A stretch of 64,000 bases of DNA from CAIWKO01 sp964626855. GTDB taxonomy: Bacteria; Bacteroidota; Bacteroidia; Bacteroidales; CAIWKO01. Under the pieces are notes generated by a model, which did not search any database, was not told where the DNA came from, and saw only the letters and a program-made list of their open reading frames with translations. Below, in pieces: positions 37,382 to 45,639 of the stretch. Made by a program: the position numbers and the translations under genes. The stretch is taken from the NCBI GenBank assembly GCA_964626855.1, contig CAZVKJ010000003.1, positions 1 to 64,000 on the forward strand. The letters are read 5' to 3'. Every line of letters starts with the position of its first letter. Positions within the stretch are counted from its first letter, which is position 1.

Positions 37382-38692
37382 ATGAAACAAAAGTATTATC
37401 TGAAGTGTACTGTTTGCGGTTATATAACGCCTGATTTTCAACATTGGTTCGATCAGTTTCAAACTTGTCCCAACTGCGGTAGCAAACATTCTGAAGTATG
37501 GTATAATACCGACTATAATGAACTCTTCACCCTTTGGCAAAATATTCCTGAAAATTTCTGGCATTATCTTTCATTTCTTCCGCTTGTTGAAAACAATAAT
37601 ATTATTAGTTGCAATGAAGGAGCCATTCCCATTGAAAACTGGGCGTTTCTTGAAAAATTTGCATTACAGAAATATGGTATTAGCTGTAAAGTTTTTGTTT
37701 ATCGTAATGATCTTAACGGTGGTACCGGAACATTTAAAGATGTAGCTGCCGCTTTAGCTGCAAGTATTTTGAAAGAGCATGGGATAAAACAATACGTGGT
37801 TGCATCTACCGGAAACACGGCTACTTCATATGCAAGATATCTTGCATTGGCCGGAATCCATTGTTCGGTATTTATTCCAGATAATGCATTACCTGCTTCA
37901 GAAGCTGCAATAAGTGCTTTTGGCCAGAGTGTTTACAGAGTTAAAGGTGATTATGCTTATACAAAAATTGTTGCCTCGGATTTTGCAAAGGAACACAACT
38001 TTCTTATTTCAACCGGCAATATTGATCCGCTTCGTGTTGAAGCAAAAAAGACGATGGTATTCGAATGGCTGCGGCTATTAAAGAAAATGCCAGATGTTTA
38101 TATTCAGGCTGTAAGTGGCGGAACAGGACCTATTGCAATTGATAAAGGTGTAAGGGAAATATCCTGTATTGAAAAGGAAGTTCATAATCCGCGTTTTATT
38201 TTAGTACAACCTGATAAATGTTCCCCAATGTCTATGGCATGGGATAATGCTCAGAGTATGAATTTTCCGGAAGGCTTTGAAAAAAATTATCCCGTTATTG
38301 ATAATCCACAAACATGTGTCCCTACATTAGCAACAGGAAACCCTGCTACTTATCCTTTACTGGCTGGACTTGTACGAAAAGCCGGGGGGTCTTTTATTAC
38401 CATCAATGAGGAAAAATTGGCTGACTTTGGAAAATTGATTGCTTGTGAAAGAAAGATTTTGATTGGCCCTGCCTCTGCTGTTTGTATGGCCGGATTTTTT
38501 ATGGCATTGAAGAAGAGCCTGATTAAAAATGGTGAGACTGTTTTGATAAATCTTGGCGAAGGCGTGATGCGTGCCCCTGAATTTGTCAATCAAATGATGA
38601 ATTCTTCTGCTTTTATAACAAACGCTGAAGAGTGTGGCTGTCAAAGCTTAGATGAAAGAAAAAAAGATATTTGGAATGCTATTCTAAGTTAG
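37382..38692 (+). CDS. Threonine-synthase-like PLP enzyme, probable cysteate synthase
   Basis: 436 residues from ATG 37382 (TTG 37361 is a weaker start). N-terminal zinc ribbon with CTVCG and CPNCG (about residues 10-35), then a fold-II PLP domain with Lys119 in GTFKDVAAA, STGNTATSYA (phosphate loop) and AVSGGTGP. Two glycine-rich regions near the C-terminus follow. Family members include threonine synthase and the cysteate synthases that make L-cysteate from O-phosphoserine and sulfite. The location 33 nt after an alpha-oxoamine synthase, away from other threonine genes, favours cysteate for sulfonolipids. This is an inference from context. Confidence 0.75.
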   Translation: MKQKYYLKCTVCGYITPDFQHWFDQFQTCPNCGSKHSEVWYNTDYNELFTLWQNIPENFWHYLSFLPLVENNNIISCNEGAIPIENWAFLEKFALQKYGISCKVFVYRNDLNGGTGTFKDVAAALAASILKEHGIKQYVVASTGNTATSYARYLALAGIHCSVFIPDNALPASEAAISAFGQSVYRVKGDYAYTKIVASDFAKEHNFLISTGNIDPLRVEAKKTMVFEWLRLLKKMPDVYIQAVSGGTGPIAIDKGVREISCIEKEVHNPRFILVQPDKCSPMSMAWDNAQSMNFPEGFEKNYPVIDNPQTCVPTLATGNPATYPLLAGLVRKAGGSFITINEEKLADFGKLIACERKILIGPASAVCMAGFFMALKKSLIKNGETVLINLGEGVMRAPEFVNQMMNSSAFITNAEECGCQSLDERKKDIWNAILS

Positions 38693-38832
38693 TTGACGAT
38701 TATGCCTTTCAATTTCTGCTGTCTTCATAATAAGTTTTGTTTATCAAAAAATTGATAATTTAATGTATAATGTATTTATTATAATATGTTTTAGTTTATA
38801 ACGTATATTATACTATATGCTCTGAGTTTTAT

Positions 38833-39190
38833 TTTTCGATTGACTGGGTTTTATACTGATCGAAAAGTAATAGGGTATAATCTTCGTCATGCTAAATTGG
38901 GCTTTTATTTTAAACATCGGCATAGTCCTGACTACCGTCGTCAGTCAGGCAAAGTAAGAAATTGTAGTATGTCTTTGAACTTGATACAATTTTACTTTGA
39001 TATTATTTGAGCCACTCTTTTATACCAAATTGAAATATCAATTAGTCCAATAGGACGTATTGATATTTCTCATTTGGTTATGCCGATGGTTAAAATAAAT
39101 AGTGCAAACGAGTGACGCGAAGTTTGGACTCCTATATTATTTTTCCAATAGGTATTATATAAATATTATATAATCTAAAAAGTATGACAA
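38833..39190. repeat. Nested inverted-repeat element
   Basis: Most of the 649-nt space between 38693 and 39341 is a set of palindromes with no coding frame. Outer arms are at 38907-38924 and 39079-39096 (17 of 18 match, core CATCGGCATA). Within them lie a hairpin with CCTGACT/AGTCAGG arms (38927-38949) and a long hairpin with 17-nt arms matching at 15 positions, 39032-39048 and 39053-39069 (core GAAATATCAAT), flanked by CCAAAT/ATTTGG. A further hairpin TTTTCGAT/ATCGAAAA sits at 38833-38866. Similarity between the outer flanks continues weakly to about 38840 and 39160. This looks like a MITE-type or folded repeat. It is next to an IS630-type DNA-binding gene. Confidence 0.55.
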
Positions 39191-39317
39191 ATATGTTGCT
39201 TGATTAAGCAAATATATTTGGAACTTTATTGAAATTTATACATAACTATAAATTACTATTTTGATTATAGCAATTCAAATATATTAGTTACGCTATCTAA
39301 AGTATTAAAAAAGTTCT

Positions 39318-39325
39318 TACATTTG
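39318..39325 (+). promoter_or_regulatory. Possible -7 box (TACATTTG)
   Basis: TACATTTG matches TAnnTTTG, 16 nt before the ATG at 39342. No clear -33 TTTG. The short leader is typical for the phylum. Confidence 0.35.
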
Positions 39326-39341
39326 TTTAAATTTCTATATT

Positions 39342-39848
39342 ATGAGAACATTAAAAATCAAGAAAAATATTTCATTAAAAATAATAAGAAGCAAAATGCG
39401 GTCAGCATCTTTAATTTCTGACTTTAAGAGATGGCAAATGGTTTATGTATTAAAAAATTATGATGTTAATGCAGAATTCTTATCTGATATTTCCGGTTAT
39501 TCAAAAGCCAGTATTTATTCAATTATTCAAAAACTTAATAATGATAATTCTGATGATATTTCAATAAAGAAAAAAGGAGGCAGGCGGCGTGAGGTTATGA
39601 GTATTGAGAACGAGAGACAATTTGTGAGTGAACTGAAAGTGAAATTTGAAAATGGAAATTTTATATATTCCAAAGATGTAAAAAAAATATTGGAGAATAA
39701 AATGAATAGAAAGGTATCGGATGATTATATTTATGATTTATTTAATCGTAACGGTTGGAAAAAAGGATATCATAAGAAAAAGAGATTTGATATTGATGGA
39801 AATATATATAATAAGAGGTCGGTCTATTGGCAGCCAATTGTCACGTAA
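39342..39848 (+). CDS. IS630-type double-HTH protein without catalytic domain
   Basis: 168 residues. The N-terminal part (about 20-65) looks like a first HTH (LSDISGYSKASIYSIIQKL). A linker KKKGGRRREVMS leads to a winged-helix unit (about 88-155) with the IS630-transposase pattern of two helices ending VSDDYIYDLFNRNGW and a basic tail. IS630 transposases continue into a DDE nuclease domain of about 170 residues. Here the frame stops after a basic, aromatic tail and the next 80 nt are non-coding, so the DDE part is absent. It is either a transposase remnant or a repurposed DNA-binding regulator. The intact frame, own promoter-like box and closeness (79 nt) to the UvrA-like gene favour retention. 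Confidence 0.65.
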   Translation: MRTLKIKKNISLKIIRSKMRSASLISDFKRWQMVYVLKNYDVNAEFLSDISGYSKASIYSIIQKLNNDNSDDISIKKKGGRRREVMSIENERQFVSELKVKFENGNFIYSKDVKKILENKMNRKVSDDYIYDLFNRNGWKKGYHKKKRFDIDGNIYNKRSVYWQPIVT

Positions 39849-39927
39849 TTTGAATTTTGACTATTGATTAAATAAACATTTTATTATTGATAGCGGTTTT
39901 AATTGATTTTATTTTAAGATTTTTGTT

Positions 39928-42900
39928 ATGGAACCTGAAATTAGAATAAAAAATGCATACGAAAACAATTTAAAAAATGTTTCGTTGAGTATTCCAAATT
40001 ATAAGCTTATTGTTGTTACCGGTGTTTCGGGCAGTGGTAAGACAAGTTTAATACATGATGTTATTTGTGTTGAAGGAAATCGTTTGTTTTTTGAAAACTT
40101 TATTGACGGTCGATATTATAATACAAAACTAATAAGACCAAAAGTTGATGATATTACTGGATTATTTCCTGTAATTTCAATTAATCAGAATAATGTTATT
40201 AGGAATACCCGGTCGACAGTTGGAACATTAACTGAGATTTATGATTTGTTGCGATTACTTTATGCCCGGCTTGGTGTATCAGAAAATAATGATATAAAGA
40301 TTTCAAGAAGATTATTTTCTTTTAATTTTGATGAAGGTTACTGTCCATTTTGCAAGGGGCTTGGTGTTCAGGATTTTATTGACCCTTCATTATTAATAGG
40401 AGATGAATCAAAAACTATTCGTGAAGGAGCTTTTGTTTTAACGACTCCAAACAATTATATCGTATACTCTCAGGTTACAATGGATGTTTTGGATCAGTTG
40501 TGCCGTGCTGAAGGATTCAATGTTGATATTCCCTGGCGTAATTTGTCAAAAGATCAAAAAGAGGTAATCCTTTATGGATCTTGGAAAATTAAAGTATTAT
40601 TTGGTAAACATCCACTGGAATCCAGGCTTAAATGGTCAGGAATTACAGCAAAGCCCCGGGAGGAAGATTATTATAAAGGAATTGTTCCCGTGATGGAGGA
40701 AATATTGCATAGGGAAAGAAATCCTAATATTTTGAGATTTGCAAAAACTCATGTTTGCAAAGCATGTAATGGTAAAAGATTAAATGATACTGCCTTATCG
40801 GTAAAACTATGGAATAAGGATATTTCAGAACTGGCAGAAATGAACATAAGACAAATAAATGACTTTTTTAAAGAAAATTGTTGCGAAGGAAAATTATCTT
40901 CAGTTTATGAGCCTATCCGGAATGATATTATTAAAAGATCAAATTTGCTCCTAAAACTTGGTGCCGGGCATCTGACACTGAACAGGGATTCTGTTTCATT
41001 GAATGGAGGCGAGGCACAGAGAATAAGGATTGCAAATCAGGTACTGGGAGGATTGAGAAACATATTGTATGTTTTTGATGAACCAAGTGTTGGGCTTCAT
41101 CCCTGTGAGTTGGGTCAGCTGCTTGATGTTATGCGAATGCTTGTTAAAAGTGGTAATACCGTCATTCTTGTTGATCACGACGAACAAAGTATTCGAAATG
41201 CCGATTGGATTATAGATATTGGGCCTGGCGCTGGAATTTCGGGCGGAGAAGTAATATTTAACGGACCTGCAAAATCATTTTTTGGTCAACCGCAACCTAC
41301 AAGTATTACAAAACAATATCTTGATAAAAGAGTTGAATTTATAGACAAAATTCAAAAACCACAAAAAGAAGAATTTTTTAATGTTGAAGGCGCAAATAAA
41401 AATAATCTGAAAAATATATCAGCAAGTTTTTTATTGAATTCTTTTAATGTTATCACCGGGGTATCGGGAAGTGGCAAAACCAGTCTGATTGATTATATAA
41501 TAGAGAATTCAAAAGAGCTGTTTGTGAAAAATGGTTCCCGGCTTTTTAAAAGGCTAATCTATATTGATTCAAGCCCAATTGGACGAACACCTAAAAGCAA
41601 TCCGGCAACATATACAGGATTGTCAGATTATATTCGTGATCTATTGGCATCACTTCCCGAATCAAAGAAAAGAGGATATAAAAAAGGGCAATTTTCTTTT
41701 GTTATTAAAGGCGGACGTTGTGAAAGCTGTGGCGGTGCCGGAGTGCAGCAAATAGGTATGCACTTTTTAGGAAACGTTGATGTCATCTGTGAAGCTTGTG
41801 AAGGCCGACGTTTTACCGAAGAAACACTTGAAATAAAATATGATGGATTTAATATTTATGATATTTTGGAGTTGCGGATTGATGAAGCTCATAAATTTTT
41901 TAGCGGACATAAAAAAATTACTTCCATTACTTCAATACTTATTGACCTTGGACTAGGATACCTTAAGCTTGGTCAGCCTTCCACAACACTTTCAGGAGGC
42001 GAAGCCCAGAGAATTAAGCTCGCAACTGAACTTGCAAAAGCAGCCGGCGGTCAAAACCTTTACATTATGGATGAGCCTACCACAGGCCTGCACATGGCAG
42101 ATGTTGAAATACTGGTGAATGCATTAAAAAAATTGGTGACAGCTGGTAATACCATCATTTGCATTGAGCATGATCCCGGCTTCATTCTTGAATCCGATTG
42201 GTTGGTTGATCTGGGTCCGAGAAGTGCTGATGATGGAGGATCAATTGTTGTTCAAGGTTATTTAAGAGATATTATTAATAATCCTGAATCATTGACTGCA
42301 CGAAATTTAAAAGAATATACATCTTACCCAAAGCAATTATTTACTGATGATGATATCTCCGGTGTTGAAAATACCATTATGGCTCCTATCGTCTTAAAAG
42401 GCGTTGAAACCAATAATCTCAAGAATATAGATGTTGAATTCCCTATTAATTCTATAACTACAGTAACAGGCGTTTCAGGTAGCGGAAAATCATCACTTGT
42501 TTATGGGACTTTATATGCGGAAAGTCATCAAAGATTTTTTGAGCGTTTATCATTTTATTCGAAAACTCAATTTAAAAAGCTTGGCGTTCCTGAAATAAAG
42601 GAAAGCTTTGGATTACTGCCGGCAATTTCATTAAAAAAGAAAATTCCTGTTAAAAACCCACGTTCAATTATTGCAACATATACCGGACTTTATGACCTTT
42701 ATAGGTTGCTTTTTAGCCGCGTGGCAAAGTCAGAAATGCAGGAATTCCGGCATTTGTCAACATCATTTTCCTTTAATAGTGATGAAGGCGCCTGTCCACA
42801 ATGCAAAGGCCTGGGAAGTATTTTGGTTTGTGATGAATATAAATTGATTACAAATCCCGAAAAGCCTATAATTAAAGGAGCAATGGATGGGAGTAAGGCA

Positions 42901-44727
42901 GGGAGATTTTATGGAGATCCTTTTGGTCAATATATAGCAACTTTGCAGTCAATAGCAAATGTATATAAAATTGATTATTCAATTCCATATAACAAATTGA
43001 ATAATGAAGCTAAGGAAATTGCACTTAATGGTTGTGGTGATATCGTTTTTGATGTTGAATGGAATTATAAACGGGGTTCACATGTGGGTCAGCATAAAAT
43101 GAAAAAAACATGGCCTGGATTTTTGAAATTAGTAGAAGATGAATATTTCCGTAAACATAATGATGATCGTGGCGAATTGATGTTAACCTTGTTTAAAAAT
43201 GAAACTTGTAATCTATGTAATGGTTTTCGTCTTAAGCAGGACATACTTGATTTCAGGATTGGAGGATTAAATATAGGTCAGATTAACGCTTTCAGCGCTG
43301 ATGATGCAATACAATGGTTTAAGAATGATTGCAATGTTAATTTCGATAATGAATTGGAAGCAAAAGCTGCCTCAGTTATAAAGACCAGCATATTAGATAG
43401 TTTATTATCATTGCAAAAGGCAGGATTGGGATATATTTCAACAAACAGGCTCGTTAGTACCCTTTCAGGCGGCGAGTTTCAGCGACTTCAACTTGCCGGA
43501 CTTACAAAATCTCAGTTAAATGGTGTTGCATATATATTAGACGAGCCTTCTTTTGGCCTTCACCCTAATGATATTAAAAATATCAGTGGGTTGATTTTAA
43601 ATCTTAATAAAGCAGGAAACACTGTAGTAATGGTTGAACATTCTCCTGTATTAATTGCTGATTCGAATATCACTATTGAGTTGGGGCCTGGTGCCGGTAA
43701 TAATGGGGGAGAAATTATTTTCAACGGAGATTCAAAAGAATATTTGAAACAACTTTCAGGTAATGAACTGAAAAAAAAGGAAAGAAAATATGATGGTGAA
43801 AAATTAAGAATTATTCGGGCAAATGCAAATAATTTAAAGAATATTGACATTGAAATTCCCATTGGGCTTTTAACTGTAATTACCGGAGTGAGCGGGAGTG
43901 GAAAAACGAGTTTAATGGATCGCGTGATTTATAAAAGTTTTAGATCCGGAAAACCTGAGTTTTGCATTGATATTAGTGGTTTTGAGTATATTGAAGATTT
44001 GATTTACATTGAACAAACAGTTACCGGAACAACAAAAAGAAACACAATTGTTGGCGAAGAACTCGGATTTTGTGAGATTATTGCGAAAATGTTTGCCCAA
44101 GCTGATGAAAGTAAAAAACGTGGTTTTAAATATATGAATTTCTTAAAAGGGTCGCGGGATAGCCGTTGTGACGCATGTGAGGGTACTGGTGGAGACCTGA
44201 TAAGTATGGATTTCTATAATGATGTTATAATACCATGTGAGCACTGTGATGGAACCGGATTCAGAGACGATGTTTTGAATATAAGAATTCAGGATAAAAA
44301 TATTGTGGACGTTTTACAATTATCATTTTCCGCATTGAGCGATTTTTTCGATCAGAACTATCATGATAAAAGTCAAACGTTGATAAAAAATACATTTGGA
44401 TATATTGAAAAATCTGGACTGTCATATCTTTCGTGTAAAAGGCTTTTAAAGGAATTATCAATAGGTGAATTGCAGCGTTTGAAATTAGTGACTGGTCTTT
44501 TAAAAAAGAAATATCATAATACATTATTTCTTTTTGATGAACCAACAGGTGGTCTTAACAGTAAGGATATTGAAAAAGTTATTAATTTGTTTTATGACCT
44601 TCTGGATACAGGAAGCACGATTATTTGTGTCACACATGAACCACTGATATTAAAGTATGCTTCAAAACTAATTGAATTAGGCCCGGGAGGGGGTAAATAT
44701 GGTGGCTCAGTAATATCCAATAATTGA
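39928..44727 (+). CDS. Tandem double UvrA-like ABC ATPase without UvrB-binding domains
   Basis: 1599 residues, about twice the usual size: two UvrA-like proteins in one chain, each with two ABC ATPase domains. Walker A GVSGSGK(T/S)S motifs begin near residues 32, 511, 848 and 1320. Signature motifs are LNGGE (358), LSGGE, LSGGE and a degenerate LSIGE in the fourth. Walker B motifs are FDEPSVGLH, MDEPTTGLH, LDEPSFGLH and FDEPTGGLN. Zinc-finger pairs CPFC/CKAC, CESC/CEAC, CPQC/CNLC and CDAC/CEHC are all present. Walker A to first zinc CxxC is 108 residues in both halves; E. coli UvrA has about 220 there, the extra part being the UvrB-binding domain, which is thus missing twice. So it is a UvrA2/DrrC-class DNA-binding ATPase, not a repair UvrA. 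Role may be drug tolerance or DNA-lesion protection; substrate unknown. AT-rich. Confidence 0.85.
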   Translation: MEPEIRIKNAYENNLKNVSLSIPNYKLIVVTGVSGSGKTSLIHDVICVEGNRLFFENFIDGRYYNTKLIRPKVDDITGLFPVISINQNNVIRNTRSTVGTLTEIYDLLRLLYARLGVSENNDIKISRRLFSFNFDEGYCPFCKGLGVQDFIDPSLLIGDESKTIREGAFVLTTPNNYIVYSQVTMDVLDQLCRAEGFNVDIPWRNLSKDQKEVILYGSWKIKVLFGKHPLESRLKWSGITAKPREEDYYKGIVPVMEEILHRERNPNILRFAKTHVCKACNGKRLNDTALSVKLWNKDISELAEMNIRQINDFFKENCCEGKLSSVYEPIRNDIIKRSNLLLKLGAGHLTLNRDSVSLNGGEAQRIRIANQVLGGLRNILYVFDEPSVGLHPCELGQLLDVMRMLVKSGNTVILVDHDEQSIRNADWIIDIGPGAGISGGEVIFNGPAKSFFGQPQPTSITKQYLDKRVEFIDKIQKPQKEEFFNVEGANKNNLKNISASFLLNSFNVITGVSGSGKTSLIDYIIENSKELFVKNGSRLFKRLIYIDSSPIGRTPKSNPATYTGLSDYIRDLLASLPESKKRGYKKGQFSFVIKGGRCESCGGAGVQQIGMHFLGNVDVICEACEGRRFTEETLEIKYDGFNIYDILELRIDEAHKFFSGHKKITSITSILIDLGLGYLKLGQPSTTLSGGEAQRIKLATELAKAAGGQNLYIMDEPTTGLHMADVEILVNALKKLVTAGNTIICIEHDPGFILESDWLVDLGPRSADDGGSIVVQGYLRDIINNPESLTARNLKEYTSYPKQLFTDDDISGVENTIMAPIVLKGVETNNLKNIDVEFPINSITTVTGVSGSGKSSLVYGTLYAESHQRFFERLSFYSKTQFKKLGVPEIKESFGLLPAISLKKKIPVKNPRSIIATYTGLYDLYRLLFSRVAKSEMQEFRHLSTSFSFNSDEGACPQCKGLGSILVCDEYKLITNPEKPIIKGAMDGSKAGRFYGDPFGQYIATLQSIANVYKIDYSIPYNKLNNEAKEIALNGCGDIVFDVEWNYKRGSHVGQHKMKKTWPGFLKLVEDEYFRKHNDDRGELMLTLFKNETCNLCNGFRLKQDILDFRIGGLNIGQINAFSADDAIQWFKNDCNVNFDNELEAKAASVIKTSILDSLLSLQKAGLGYISTNRLVSTLSGGEFQRLQLAGLTKSQLNGVAYILDEPSFGLHPNDIKNISGLILNLNKAGNTVVMVEHSPVLIADSNITIELGPGAGNNGGEIIFNGDSKEYLKQLSGNELKKKERKYDGEKLRIIRANANNLKNIDIEIPIGLLTVITGVSGSGKTSLMDRVIYKSFRSGKPEFCIDISGFEYIEDLIYIEQTVTGTTKRNTIVGEELGFCEIIAKMFAQADESKKRGFKYMNFLKGSRDSRCDACEGTGGDLISMDFYNDVIIPCEHCDGTGFRDDVLNIRIQDKNIVDVLQLSFSALSDFFDQNYHDKSQTLIKNTFGYIEKSGLSYLSCKRLLKELSIGELQRLKLVTGLLKKKYHNTLFLFDEPTGGLNSKDIEKVINLFYDLLDTGSTIICVTHEPLILKYASKLIELGPGGGKYGGSVISNN

Positions 44728-45639
44728 ATTGAATGTTATGTTAGGATTGTATAATTGGACAGATTCGTATTAATATCTTGAACGATTATGAATGATTGCT
44801 GTATACTTTTTCTACATAATATTTTAGGGTTTATAAATGAATAGTAAAAAGATAGTCTTGCAGCATAACAAATAGTTTTTAAATTAATAATGAGTTTATT
44901 GTATTAAGAAAGAAATAATAGTACTCAAAATTTAAATCTTTTAAATAATTGATTTTATTGTCTTTATTTAGTCGTATTTAGTAGATTACTTTAGATATTT
45001 ACATTGTCATGAAGGAATTGGATTTTTGAATAATCCTATTGATTATTACTAATATAACATTTGACAAATATTATTGATAATCAAAATTAGTTGAATGAGC
45101 CATTAAATTTGATGATTTATTGTTTAGTGGTATGAATTCATTCGTATTGTACCTGTGCATTATTTAAATTTTTAAGAAATGCAATACGATTCTTAATGAT
45201 TTATTTATAAGATATTTTGCAAAATATATATAAAGAAGAAAATAAAAATATATAAAAACAAATAAATAAAAATTATATTTAGATTTGACTTATATAAATT
45301 AAAAAAGGTGGGTTTTAACAGAAAATTTATTCAGTGTCTAAAATTAATTCGGATTATTCTAACTGTTAAAAAAAGTTAAATATTGTTAAAATTAATCTGC
45401 ACTTTTTTACAATAAAATGATTTTTTTTTGATGATGTTAAAAAATTGAACAGTTTTATATATTAAAAATATACAGTTAATCAAAACATTAAAAAAAAATT
45501 ATTTTTTTTTCAACATTTTTAACAAAAAATGTTAATAATTTCCACGCAATTTATACTATTCTATATTATATTTGTTTTTTATTTATAATAATTACACTTA
45601 AAATTTATTGAATTTAATTATAAAATAATCTATACAGTT
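44728..45639. other. Long AT-rich leader region with TGTTAA repeats and hairpin
   Basis: 912 nt without a credible gene on either strand. Its last 300 nt are extremely AT-rich with homopolymer runs. TGTTAA occurs at 45364, 45384, 45435 and 45530, with variants GTTAA at 45375 and 45475 and its complement TTAACA at 45315 and 45519. A hairpin AACATTTTT-AACA-AAAAATGTT lies at 45512-45533, just before the -7-like box of the giant surface-protein gene. This is consistent with a regulatory region, but no known operator is recognised. In 44728-45300 I see no structured feature. Confidence 0.4.
45567..45574 (+). promoter_or_regulatory. Possible -7 box (TATATTTG) of the giant surface-protein gene
   Basis: TATATTTG matches TAnnTTTG, 65 nt before the ATG at 45640. 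The -33 region has TTTC at a slightly long distance (24 nt), so the match is partial. Confidence 0.4.

Noticed and set aside
38741..38758. Terminator of the cysteate-synthase-like gene
   Set aside because: TTATCAA/TTGATAA is a 7-bp AT-only stem without a following T run, too weak to call.
39342..39848. Complete IS630 transposase
   Set aside because: No DDE catalytic domain follows in any frame before the UvrA-like gene, and no flanking terminal repeats of an IS are clear.
39928..44727. Housekeeping UvrA of the UvrABC repair system
   Set aside because: Length is doubled and both halves lack the segment that holds the UvrB-binding domain.
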